Source: Allacma fusca
Taxonomy: Eukaryota > Arthropoda > Collembola > Symphypleona > Sminthuridae
Assembly: GCA_947179485.1 (NCBI GenBank)
Contig: OX359245.1
Coordinates: 19,207,067 to 19,271,066, forward strand
Direction: 5' to 3'
Length of the DNA stretch: 64,000 bases
The notes under the pieces are model-generated. The model searched no databases, was not told the origin of the DNA, and worked only from the letters and a program-made list of their open reading frames with translations. Below, in pieces: positions 10,632 to 20,373 of this stretch. Each line of letters begins with the position of its first letter. Positions within the stretch are counted from its first letter, which is position 1. The position numbers and the translations under genes are program-made.

Positions 10632-12890
10632 TCATTTCTCGAACTGAGCCACATGTTCCGCCAAATTAGGCAACATTTTTTTCCATGGCACAGCCTCATC
10701 TTTCTCTCCTGAGTTCCTCAAAGTAACTCGAATCCACTTTGGGAGCATTTCTCGTTTACTTATCTCATTCCACTTGCAGTCCAACATAAATATCGCACCC
10801 CAGTTGTACTTGTGCCCAATATTTCTTCCAATGGCTTGATTCAAGGCTTTCAAAGCGTTTATGGTCCACCATTGGTTACCATCCAACAAACCAGATTCCC
10901 TATTACTGTTAAATCTACGGTCCTGATATTTAATTTTGTTTTCAATGAATAAATCCTCTTTGGGGAGAAACGGAATTCCAATGGTAACCAAAGCTCTTGA
11001 ATGGACGTCCTTAAGATCAATGGTCTCAGAAAACTTGCCTCGCATATAAGCAAATAAGATAGCTCCTCCATTTAGAGCACTTTCTCGGTAGCCATCCAAC
11101 AATTCTTTTACCTCCGTCGATGTCATACCTTTCCTTTCCACTTTAATCTTCTTATTTTCTTTGATAGCTTTCCAGCATCCATTTTTCTTCCAGGTATCGA
11201 TCATTTTGGAAACATTTGTCTGGGGCGACACAAAAACAATAACTCCTTTCGGCACAGTGCGGCAGATGTCAGTAATAATTTTTCCAAGTTGGCGCTGGAT
11301 GGACATCCATTCCATACTATTTTCCTTGTAACTGAAGGTGAGCTCAAGAGGATGGTTGCTACGGCCATCATATTTGTTGATTAATTTGGCGAACAAACGA
11401 CTCGTTTCGACAATGTGGCATTCAGAGCGTTGACGATGGAATGGGATGCCCAACTGGGTGGAAAGCGACTTCATAGGAGATAAAGTTCCAGATGTGATGA
11501 TGACGGAGCGTGCAACATTCATTTGTTGAAATGCTACCCCAGGATTCATGCACAAAATCTGAAGGTTCACTTCTGGCAATGCGCTTGTCAAGAAAATTTT
11601 AAATTCAGATTCGTTACGGCTGTATGTGTCACCTTCCCACAGAAATTCAAGAACGCCCAGAAGATCTCCCACAAATCTCAGGACTTCTCGACTGACCTTG
11701 CCTCGACGTCCATTCGTTTCAATTGGATAGGGGCAGTTGTTCAAAATGTTGTAACTCTTGCGCAACTTTGAAAGATTACTTGGACCAAAACCAGTTGATG
11801 CAAACCAATTTAGAAAGTCTTGGAAAAATATTTCTACCGGTTCCGAAAAAATGCATGAAAGAGCCAGAAGAAAATTACGGAAATTTTTTAATGTTTCTAC
11901 TACTACTCTCAAAGGTTCTTTCTTTTCCAATGACACTGACACTGTCGAAGAATTCAAGTCTGATTCCAGGATGGAAGTGAAGTTGGTCAGATTTGTGTAC
12001 GTAAGGAAATCTTCAGGCGTGGAAGATATTTGGTAGCAAACATTCTCCACATTATGTCCCTCATCAAAAATAACGATGTTGTTGTTCAAATGTAGATCCA
12101 GAGCTTCTCGCATGTTGGCTTTTAGCAAGTATGAGTAGGTGCAAAATATGATTCTAGCATTTTTGACAGCGTCAAGAAGCTCAAAATATGGGCAAGTTTG
12201 AAAATGATTGTTTTTGTTGGATTTTTCACAAAAATCCTTCAAATCTGAGATTTTCCAGGTTTGGTCTTTCTGTCCTCTCAAATGCTGACACCATTTAAGA
12301 TTTTCGGGGTTGTATTGACAAAAGTGCTCGTCAGAATCAGCGTCCTCACACTGATAATCGTTGAATTCATTTTTGCAGGAGTTTACCATACTCGTCAAAA
12401 TTGCCATGGGGGTGTCTGTGTAACTTGAATGTTTCAGTTGATCGACGATTTGGTCAATATGCTTCAGAGTTCGGGTTGCGTAAAATATTAGGGGAACTTG
12501 AGAGGATTCCCCGTTCTGATTCACACTGGTCTTGCTTTTCTTCGGGGGAGAACATTCAAGCTCGAGATTGGCCTTTTCGTGTTGTTGCCACGCCAGTGCA
12601 GAACAGAGCAAAGTCGCCGTTTTACCCGTTCCTGCTGGTGACTCCAGAAGACAATTTTCACGTGCGATAAGAGCTTGGATAATTTCCTCCATTAAATGTT
12701 CTTGACAAGGATAGGCTTTCCCATACGGAAATTGGATTTCAACCCCTTGGTAGTTCAAGCTGGACGTCAGTTTTAAAGAGTCTTTAATTTCATCTATGTC
12801 CACAAGGAAGTCTTCCACTTCCTCAATGGGGTATGAAGTACCAAGATGGAGTGAATTATTGAGATCATCGTCGACGTTCTGTTGTTTCAT
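10632..12890 (-). CDS. FANCJ/BRIP1-like superfamily 2 helicase, copy 1 (degenerating motifs)
   Basis: Intronless coding region of 752 residues starting at ATG 12890; an open frame extends upstream but probably crosses a 5' UTR acceptor. FANCJ is a 5'-3' Fe-S DNA helicase of interstrand-crosslink repair. Seen: Q-motif FPYGKAYPCQ, Walker A SPAGTGKT, a cysteine-rich Fe-S region ending in TCPYF, Walker B DEGH instead of DEAH, motif III SGTLSPMKS, and a FANCJ-like C-terminal helicase lobe. FANCJ is favoured over RTEL1 or DDX11 by LLCSALAWQQ, by MNPGVAF and by the motif VI context. Motif V reads GKFSETIDL (copy 2: GKFSEGIDF) and motif VI reads QAIGRNIGHKYNWG, losing the second Arg and the Asp. Activity may be lost. 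A MITE sits about 110 bp upstream. Confidence 0.82.
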   Translation of the reverse strand: MKQQNVDDDLNNSLHLGTSYPIEEVEDFLVDIDEIKDSLKLTSSLNYQGVEIQFPYGKAYPCQEHLMEEIIQALIARENCLLESPAGTGKTATLLCSALAWQQHEKANLELECSPPKKSKTSVNQNGESSQVPLIFYATRTLKHIDQIVDQLKHSSYTDTPMAILTSMVNSCKNEFNDYQCEDADSDEHFCQYNPENLKWCQHLRGQKDQTWKISDLKDFCEKSNKNNHFQTCPYFELLDAVKNARIIFCTYSYLLKANMREALDLHLNNNIVIFDEGHNVENVCYQISSTPEDFLTYTNLTNFTSILESDLNSSTVSVSLEKKEPLRVVVETLKNFRNFLLALSCIFSEPVEIFFQDFLNWFASTGFGPSNLSKLRKSYNILNNCPYPIETNGRRGKVSREVLRFVGDLLGVLEFLWEGDTYSRNESEFKIFLTSALPEVNLQILCMNPGVAFQQMNVARSVIITSGTLSPMKSLSTQLGIPFHRQRSECHIVETSRLFAKLINKYDGRSNHPLELTFSYKENSMEWMSIQRQLGKIITDICRTVPKGVIVFVSPQTNVSKMIDTWKKNGCWKAIKENKKIKVERKGMTSTEVKELLDGYRESALNGGAILFAYMRGKFSETIDLKDVHSRALVTIGIPFLPKEDLFIENKIKYQDRRFNSNRESGLLDGNQWWTINALKALNQAIGRNIGHKYNWGAIFMLDCKWNEISKREMLPKWIRVTLRNSGEKDEAVPWKKMLPNLAEHVAQFEK

Positions 12891-13002
12891 TGTAATTGAA
12901 TTTTCAGGAACTCCGGAACAGAACCTGATATAAATAAAAAATAAAAACACGAGTTGTAATTGCCTGCAGTTAGTAAACTCTTTACACAGCAATAGATGAG
13001 AC

Positions 13003-13177
13003 CAGGGGTGGATTTACGGGGTGGCCCACCCTGGCCCGGCCAGGGTAAAAAATTTAGGGCCAGGGTAAAAAAAATGTTGACTAAGGCCCTCAGATTGCAG
13101 ATATCATGTTTAAAGGTCCACAAATCTATTTCGAGGGTTAGGGCTAGGGTAAAAAATATTTTATTAATCCATCCCTG
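13003..13177. mobile_element. hAT-type MITE, 175 bp, with 8-bp TSD
   Basis: Ends are CAGGGGTGGATTTA and TTAATCCATCCCTG, an inverted pair that fits the hAT end rule (YARNG). It is flanked by a perfect 8-bp target duplication GATGAGAC at 12995-13002 and 13178-13185. Too short to code for transposase. A second copy of the same length lies at 35619-35793. The paralogous site near 16920 lacks the element and reads GATGAGCCAATTT, giving the pre-insertion state. Confidence 0.9.
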
Positions 13178-13185
13178 GATGAGAC

Positions 13186-14501
13186 AATTTTGTAACACTT
13201 AGGCATTGAAAAAACTCACGATTATATATTCTTCAAAGTACACCGTAAGCCCAGGATTAAATTATAGCAATAAATTGGAATAATTCGAATCATCCAAAAA
13301 TTTTACTGTGAAACAGAACTTTTAAGTTAAGAGTTAAACACAATCTGGTCTCTACGATAAACAGTGTAGCCTCCGGAAAATCCAAGAATCGAATGTACCT
13401 AAACCTAAGAATGTTTTCTGCTTTATGCCCCCACAAAATTTATCGCTGGCATGATAAATGTTGGGTTCACAGAAGATAATCCAGTTAATCTACAACTAAA
13501 AATAGTCATGATAAAAAGGTGCAAACTGGTATTATCACCTTATAGAAAGCTCAAGGGATTACAAAAACTTCACAAAAATGCTCACTCTTTTTAACAAACC
13601 CAGCAAACTGCATACAAATTCATAAATACTCAAATTTCATAAGTAAAAATAACCACAGAAAGCCGGTTTTCAAAGTAAAACTCCAAGTTCCAAAGGTTAA
13701 TACGTGAGATCTCTGGAGATGTCTTGATTCGAAGAGGGAAGAATAATATTTTTTTTACTTCTTCCAAAACTGTAAAAATTAAATAAGCTGTACGACTAAA
13801 ATATACAAGGTCCTCAACTCTTGCTCAAAACAAGTTCAAACAGGAATAAAATTATACTTCCTCCCAGAGCTCTTCCAGTTTTTGCCAACGAGGCCTAATG
13901 GTTTATTTTCTACTCATAATCTGAAATCCTATTCCGGTCCCAATTAAGTAAGACCCCAGAACACCAAATAGAAATGCATAAACCCTTCATAGTCATTATT
14001 TGACTCTGAGTGAGTGATTCTCCTTAAGCATGACGTAAATGGGACTTGGGAGAGCCTAAACCTCCAGGTTGATAACCAGTAAACACTCAATTCACCGCAG
14101 TATAACGTTGTAAAAATTATTCTTAAGAATTTAAATTTAGACAGATGCATTTCAGTGTACTACATGTAAGCAATATGAAGTGAATCAAATACTGTAGGGA
14201 ATTCCAACAAAATGTTTTCAACTTTTTTTTATTATTATACCAGACAACAAAAACCATGTTAATACTGGATTAAATACAATAACAGTTCAGTTAAATATTC
14301 AAAAGACAAGTACTGAAGACACATTTAACTTACAAAGAAAATACCTGATATTATAATAGCATAAATAACTTAAAAGGTAGTTACATAGTAACATACAGTA
14401 AAGTAACACCAAAATTCATAGATTAGAAATAATAGTCTGGATCTAATTGTAAGATTGGATTAGGGTTAATATAGTTCCAGTAGTGTTCAAATTTTGTACT
14501 T
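13186..14501. other. intergenic between helicase copies
   Basis: 13186 to about 13680 is the duplicated 5' flank of copy 1 (compare 16935-17455). The rest is AT-rich and contains the 3' side of helicase copy 2. No independent gene seen. Confidence 0.6.
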
Positions 14502-16811
14502 TTAAGGCTTGGCTGAAGATGAAGCATCATTCTCAAACTGACCCACATATCTTGACAAATTAGGCAATACTTTGTCCCATGTCCCAGCCTCCTCTTTCTC
14601 TCCCGAGTTCTTCAAAGTTGCTCGAATCCAGTTTGGGAGCATTTCTCGTTTATTCATCTCATTCCACCTACGGTCCAGCATAAATATCGCACCCCAGTCG
14701 TTCTTATGCCTAACATTTCTCCCTAAGGCTTGATTCAAGGCTTTGAAGGCGTCATTGGCCCACCATTGGGTACCATCCAAGACATCGGATTTCTCAGTAC
14801 TTTTTAACTTACACTTTAGATTCTGATACTCCATTTTGTTTGTAACGAATAAATCCTGTTTGGGGCGGAATGGAATTCCAATAGTAATCAAGGCTCTTGA
14901 ATGGTCATCCTTAAAATCAATTCCCTCAGAAAATTTGCCCCGCATGTAAGCAAATAAGATAGCTCCTTTATTTGTTGTAGCACTTTGTCTGTATTCAACC
15001 AGCAATTCTTTTACCTCCTTTGATGTCATACCTTTCCTTTCGTGTTTAATTTCCTTTTCGGCGTGGATAGCTTTCCAGCTTCCATTTTTCTTCCAGGCAT
15101 CGAGCATTTTGGAAGCATAGGACTCTGACGGCACAAAAACAATCACTCCTTTCGGCACATTGTGGCAGATGTCAGCAACAATTTTTCCCAGTTGGCCCTG
15201 GATGGACATCCATTCCTTAGTATTTTCCTTGTAAATAGAGGTGAGCTCTAGTGGAGGAAAGCTGTTGTCGTCATATTTGTCGATTAATTTCGAGAATATG
15301 CGGTTCGTATCGACAATATGGTCTTCAGAAAGTTGATGTAGGAATGGGATGCCCAATTGGGTGGAAAACGATTTCATAGGAGACAAAGTTGCAGAGGTGA
15401 TGATGACGGAGCCGGCAACATTCATCTGCTGAAAGACAACTGCAGGGTTCATGCACATAACTCGAATGCCGAAATCAAGTGGCAAAACCGTTGATGAGGA
15501 TTTTGTCAAGAAAATTTTAAATTCAGATTCGTTACGGTTGTATGTGTCACCTTCCCACAGAAATTCAAGGACACCCAGAAGATCTCCAACAAATCTCGAG
15601 GTATGTCGGCCCATCTTGTATCGGTTTCCATTCACTTCAAATACATACGGACGATTGGTCAAAACATTGTAGCTCTTGCGCAAATTTGAAAGATTACTAG
15701 GACCAAAACCAGTTAATTCAAAATAATTCTGGAAATCCTGAAAAGATATTTCTACCGGGTTAGAAAATTTACGAAATGAAAGAGCCAGAAGAAAATTTCG
15801 GAAACTTTTTAATGTTTCTACTACTACTCTCAAAGGTTCTTTCTTTTCCAATGGCACTGACACTGTCGAAGAATTCAAGTCTGATTCCAGGATGGAAGTG
15901 AAGTTTGTCATATTAGTGTACGTAAGGAAATCTTCAGGCGTGGAAGATATTTGGTAGCAAACATTCTCCACATTATGTCCCTCATCAAAAATAATGATGT
16001 TGTTGTTCAAATGTAGATCCAGAGCTTCTCGCATGTTTGCTTTTAGCAAGTATGAGTAGGTGCAAAATATTATTCTGGCATTTTTGACAGCGTCAAGAAG
16101 CTCAAAATATGGGCAAGTTTGAAAATGATTGTTTTTGTTGGATTTTTCACAAAAATCCTTCAAATCTGAGATTTTCCAGGTCTGGTCTTTCTGTCCTCTC
16201 AAATGCTGACACCATTTAAGATTTTCGGGGTTGTATTGACAAAAGTGCTCGTCAGAATCAGCGTCCTCACACTGATAATCGTTGAATTCATTTTTGCAGG
16301 AGTTTACCATACTCGTCAAAATTGTCATGGGGGTGTCTGTGTAACTTGAATGTTTCAGTTGATCGACGATTTGGTCAATATGCTTCAGAGTTCGGGTTGC
16401 GTAAAATATTAGGGGAACTTGAGAGGATTCCCCGTTCTGATTCACACTGGTCTTGCTTTTCTTCGGGGGAGAACATTCAAGCTCGAGATTGGCCTTTTCG
16501 TGTTGTTGCCACGCCAGTGCAGAACAGAGCAAAGCCGCAGTTTTACCAGTTCCTGCTGGTGACTCCAGAAGACAATTTTCACGTGCGATAAGAGCTTTGA
16601 TAATTTCCTCCATTAAATGTTCTTGACAAGGATAGGCTTTCCCATACGGAAATTGGATTTCAATCCCTTCGTAGTTCAAGCTGGACGTCAGTTTTAAAGA
16701 GTCTTTAATTTCAGCTATGTCAACAAGGAAGTCTTCCACTTCCTCAATGGGGTATGAAGTACCAAGATGGAGTGAATTATTGAGATCATCATCGACGTTC
16801 TGTTGTTCCAT
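14502..16811 (-). CDS. FANCJ/BRIP1-like superfamily 2 helicase, copy 2
   Basis: Intronless coding region of 769 residues from ATG 16811. Motifs in order: Q-motif FPYGKAYPCQ (about residue 54), Walker A SPAGTGKT (84-91), Fe-S region with Cys 172, 181, 191, 201, 221 and 233, DEGH at 276-279, SATLSPMKSFS, GKFSEGIDF, and motif VI QALGRNVRHKNDWG (about 694-707). Motifs V and VI match FANCJ consensus closely, so this copy is the better candidate for an active 5'-3' DNA helicase in crosslink or G-quadruplex repair. Walker B is DEGH rather than DEAH, as in copy 1, so the change predates the duplication. It is shorter than vertebrate FANCJ and lacks its long C-terminal BRCA1-binding region. The absence of introns suggests descent from a retrocopy. 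Confidence 0.87.
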   Translation of the reverse strand: MEQQNVDDDLNNSLHLGTSYPIEEVEDFLVDIAEIKDSLKLTSSLNYEGIEIQFPYGKAYPCQEHLMEEIIKALIARENCLLESPAGTGKTAALLCSALAWQQHEKANLELECSPPKKSKTSVNQNGESSQVPLIFYATRTLKHIDQIVDQLKHSSYTDTPMTILTSMVNSCKNEFNDYQCEDADSDEHFCQYNPENLKWCQHLRGQKDQTWKISDLKDFCEKSNKNNHFQTCPYFELLDAVKNARIIFCTYSYLLKANMREALDLHLNNNIIIFDEGHNVENVCYQISSTPEDFLTYTNMTNFTSILESDLNSSTVSVPLEKKEPLRVVVETLKSFRNFLLALSFRKFSNPVEISFQDFQNYFELTGFGPSNLSNLRKSYNVLTNRPYVFEVNGNRYKMGRHTSRFVGDLLGVLEFLWEGDTYNRNESEFKIFLTKSSSTVLPLDFGIRVMCMNPAVVFQQMNVAGSVIITSATLSPMKSFSTQLGIPFLHQLSEDHIVDTNRIFSKLIDKYDDNSFPPLELTSIYKENTKEWMSIQGQLGKIVADICHNVPKGVIVFVPSESYASKMLDAWKKNGSWKAIHAEKEIKHERKGMTSKEVKELLVEYRQSATTNKGAILFAYMRGKFSEGIDFKDDHSRALITIGIPFRPKQDLFVTNKMEYQNLKCKLKSTEKSDVLDGTQWWANDAFKALNQALGRNVRHKNDWGAIFMLDRRWNEMNKREMLPNWIRATLKNSGEKEEAGTWDKVLPNLSRYVGQFENDASSSAKP

Positions 16812-17455
16812 TGTAATTGAATTTTCAGGAACTCCGGAACTCCGCAAGCTGATAAATAAAAAATCAAACACGAGTTGTAATTGCCTGCAGTTAGTAAACT
16901 GTTTACGCTTTACATCAATAGATGAGCCAATTTGTAACACTTAGGCATTCAAAAACTCACGATTATATATTCTCAAAGTAAACCGTAAGCCCAGGATTAA
17001 ATTATAGCAGTGAATTGGAATAATTCGAATAATCCACAATCGAAGTAATTTTTACGTAAAAGAGAACTTTTAAGTTACGAATTACGCGAAGCAATCCAAC
17101 TGTCTGACGTCGAATAAAAATATTCAGAGTTAAACAGAATCTGGTCTCTAAGATAAACAGTGTAGCCTCCGGAAAATCCAAGAATCGAATGAATTTAAAC
17201 CTTAGAATGTTTTCTATTTTATGCCCCAGAAAATTTATCGCTGGCATGATAAATGCTGGGTTCACAGAAGGTAATCCAGTTAATCCGCAACTAAAAATAG
17301 TCAGGATAAATAGGTGCAAACTGGTATTATCACCTTATAGAAAGCTCAAGGGATTACAAAAACTTTTTAACAAACCCAGAAAACTGCATACAAATTCATA
17401 AATACTCAAATTTCATAACTAAAAATAACCATAGAAGGCCGATTTTCAAAGTAAA
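14502..17455 (-). repeat. segmental duplication, unit 2
   Basis: Partner of the unit at 10632-13680. It shares the helicase coding region, the 5' UTR and the flanking sequence up to about 17455. It carries about 60 bp near 17040-17110 that unit 1 lacks, and it lacks the MITE at 13003. Confidence 0.85.
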
Positions 17456-18244
17456 ACTCACAGTTGGACTAATAATAGTTTTTACACAGGGTATATTCAA
17501 AGAAAATAAATATTCTATTAACCAAACTGTCTATTAATTTATTATTATGCGAGTTTTAACTTCCAACCTGGTTCTCATTATAACATCAATTTCGTTTCCT
17601 TATTGTGAATTGTGACAAGCTCGCAATTGAGCGCAAACAATTGTGCTAAAAAAAGATAATAATAATAATTTCAAAACCTATGAGCTGACAAATATTTGTA
17701 ATACACTTGCTTTTATCATCGGGTCCAGATTTGTATAAAAACTGAAAAAAAAGAAATATTTACTTACAATTAATAGGAGAAATGAATTCTCCCCATTACT
17801 TTGTTTCACTTTGCCCCCAACAAGGTCTCTTAGGGTTGGGATACTGGACGTCGACGCTCCCTTTTAATGTGTTGACCATTTTATTTTCGACAAGTTAATT
17901 TATTCCAATCGTGCATATTCGAAACTACGATAATTGTATAATATCGATTAATTTTATAATTGTTAATATCGATCTATCGAATCTAAGGGTAACAAAATTA
18001 TCAGCGAGTAGCTAAAATACAGGTGTACTTGTTCCGCCCCGGGAATTTTAAAATTGAGACAGCTTATTTTTATTTGAGTGTTTTTGCGTTTCTGTATTGC
18101 CATTATTATTAGCAATGCAACCACCTGCTACGCTTTTAAACACTTGACATTTTAATTATTTCAGTACAATTTCAATTAAATTATTTGCTGCGCTTTACAA
18201 TTTCCAGAAACGACGGACAAACACATTTTATTCATTTCAGCGAA
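16812..18244. other. divergent intergenic region
   Basis: Lies between helicase copy 2 (-) and the F-box gene (+). The left 640 bp is the duplicated 5' flank. The remainder is AT-rich and should hold both promoters. No exon recognised. Confidence 0.6.
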
Positions 18245-20373
18245 ATGGAGATACCTGAAGGATCCTTTGATAATAATGGAGCTCAAACTGCACTTGACAG
18301 CGTTGAAATGACTCCTTGTGGGCAGCTCCATTCTTTGGTAAATAATAATAATAATTATAAAATTTGGTAGTAGATTTAATATATGAAGATGTCGGGGAGT
18401 TGTTGGAAGTTTATATTATAATTTATAAATTTCATTAATTTGATGATTGCTTGACACTTACATTAAACTGATTGCGAGACTTTAAATGTAAACATATTTT
18501 TCTGTTTGTTGAATTAGGCTCACCAAATCTTCCTTGAGTCGCTGAGGAACTTTAAGCTGATTAAAGTATGTCGACTAGTCTGCCGATCTTGGAATACAAC
18601 TGTCAGCAAAGTTATGCAAGGCAGGGCATCAGTGACTATTATAGAAGATTCCGTGAATCGGTTGAAAGCATTTAAAAAATTAATTTTAAAGAGGGAGGAG
18701 TTGAATCCCTTGTGGCCATTGCCATTTAAGCACATTAACATCATTGCCTCAAATTTTGCAGACGACTGTTTCAACGAGCTTATTAATGATTATTTGTCGG
18801 ACACAACTATTACACTGACTTGCTCTTTGGTGTCGAAAGTCCGGAAGAATCAATTCAAAGCCATTTACGACTTTCTTGTTGCCCATGCCAGCAGGATGGT
18901 TGAATTAAATATTGAAAAAGCTGTTTGTGAATGGACTAGTGACCTGGCTCAAATTAATATGCCGGGCCTTAAGCGAGTGAGCTTGGAAAGTACTAGTGAT
19001 GAAAGCGTCTTGAGGTTCATCCAGAGTGTAATACTTACATCAAAATCTCTGGAGGTGATCGAGCTAGTGGGAGACGAGCCGGTAATACCGATTCGAATGT
19101 TAGCTGAGAATAAGTTGGAGACTCTGAGGATACTGAACGTCTCGTCGGATATGCCTACAGCGGATGAATGGAGTATTCTGGGAAGAGCCAGTAAACTGCC
19201 GCCCTTAAAAGAACTGAGGTGGCATATCTGGGAGTGTGACATCAATGAGAACTTTGAGAAGAGTGCGAAACATTTTGCAATGCTCATTCAAGCTGTTTCA
19301 GAGAGTATAGAAATTCTGAATTTAAATGTTATCCGGGTTGGACTTCTCCCAGTTCTGCCAAAACTAAGGGAAATTACTTTGTCATGTTGCGAATGTACCA
19401 TGAAGGAGTTTTGTCGAAGTAAATTCCCATCACTTGAGAGGATCACCCTGCTCAAGTGGTTATCGTCGTGGAGAGATCCTGAGGAGGACTTTGACACCCA
19501 TCCAGGAGTTACAAGCATCACCGTATCATTGATGAACTATGACTTCTGCTGCTGGGCTATGGATGATGTACAAAATTTTGCGGATGAGTACCTACCTCAA
19601 TTTCTGAGAAATCTGAGAGGTCAGTTCCCCCAGATTGTGGAACTATCTATTCTGGACGTCCCACGCTATAAGTCAAACTTTTTTCGGGACGTTCATCAAT
19701 TTTTTCCTGAGCTGAAAAGGCTTGAAGTAAATGGCTCCACTGACTTCCCTTCTACTTATGACGAGGAATCCGATGAATCTAGTGAAAAAGAGAAAGAAAA
19801 GTCAAGCAATACCGAACATTTTTCCTCCTTTCTTGATTTCAGAGGTAGTTATTTATGCTAGATGTATTGGCGTAATACACATATTTTGGGGGTAAAGTTG
19901 TTTTTATATCCCACCAGTCTTACTAGTGGTGGCATTTTGGTACATTTAAAACCTAACGTAAAAAGTCTTGATTTTTTTACAGCATTGGAGTCTATTTCGC
20001 TCGGGGATAAAGTTGAGCTGACGAATCATGTAATTAGGAATTGCTTAGCTATGATTCCCAAATTGAAATTTATGGAATTTTATTGGGTAAGTGAAAAGTG
20101 AACTGCTTCAAGTTAAAGAATGTAGCATCAACTATAATGACATAATAATATATAATGGCTAATCTATAATAATATATAATCTATAATGGCTTTGGATGTA
20201 ATATTTAATTGTGTTCAAATGATTGTATGAAATTCCAGAATGACTGCCTTAGCGCTCAGGAAGTTTGGGATTTTCTTGTGGACGTTAACCACATTGTCAT
20301 TAAATCTCCGCCTGGATCTAGAAAAGACTACACACTTTTAAAGAAGTTACCGAATGTTTATTTTGCACAATAA
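18245..20373 (+). CDS. F-box protein with leucine-rich C-terminal region
   Basis: Four exons: 18245-18337, 18518-19844, 19983-20086, 20239-20373, with phases 0, 1 and 0; 552 residues. An F-box-like segment spans the first junction (residues about 28-68): LAHQIFLESL, then LIKVCRLVCRSWN, matching the L..IL..L and VCR.W pattern that binds Skp1 in SCF ubiquitin ligases. The remainder is long, with repeated leucine- and isoleucine-rich strands such as LKRVSL, LETLRILNV, LREITLSC and VVELSI-like segments, suggesting divergent leucine-rich repeats that would bind the substrate. A Ser/Glu/Lys patch lies near residue 460. The start was taken at the ATG of MEIPEG; upstream in-frame codons have no ATG. 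The partner substrate is unknown. AATAAA follows near 20661. Confidence 0.72.

Larger units (their letters stand above)
10632..13680 (-). repeat. segmental duplication, unit 1
   Basis: The stretch matches 14502-17455 in the same orientation. It spans the helicase coding region and about 500-800 bp of 5' flank. The part from about 11870 rightwards, including the 5' flank, is close to identical between the units apart from the MITE and some small indels. The part from 10632 to about 11870 is clearly more diverged. Confidence 0.85.

Noticed and set aside
12891-12992. N-terminal extension of helicase copy 1 (and 16812-16940 for copy 2)
   Set aside because: The extensions differ between the near-identical copies by frame-altering indels and contain an acceptor-like TATCAG site. 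The shared Met before QQNVDDD is the better start.
18185-18244. Upstream extension of the F-box protein
   Set aside because: The frame is open but has no ATG before 18245, and the segment has no F-box character.
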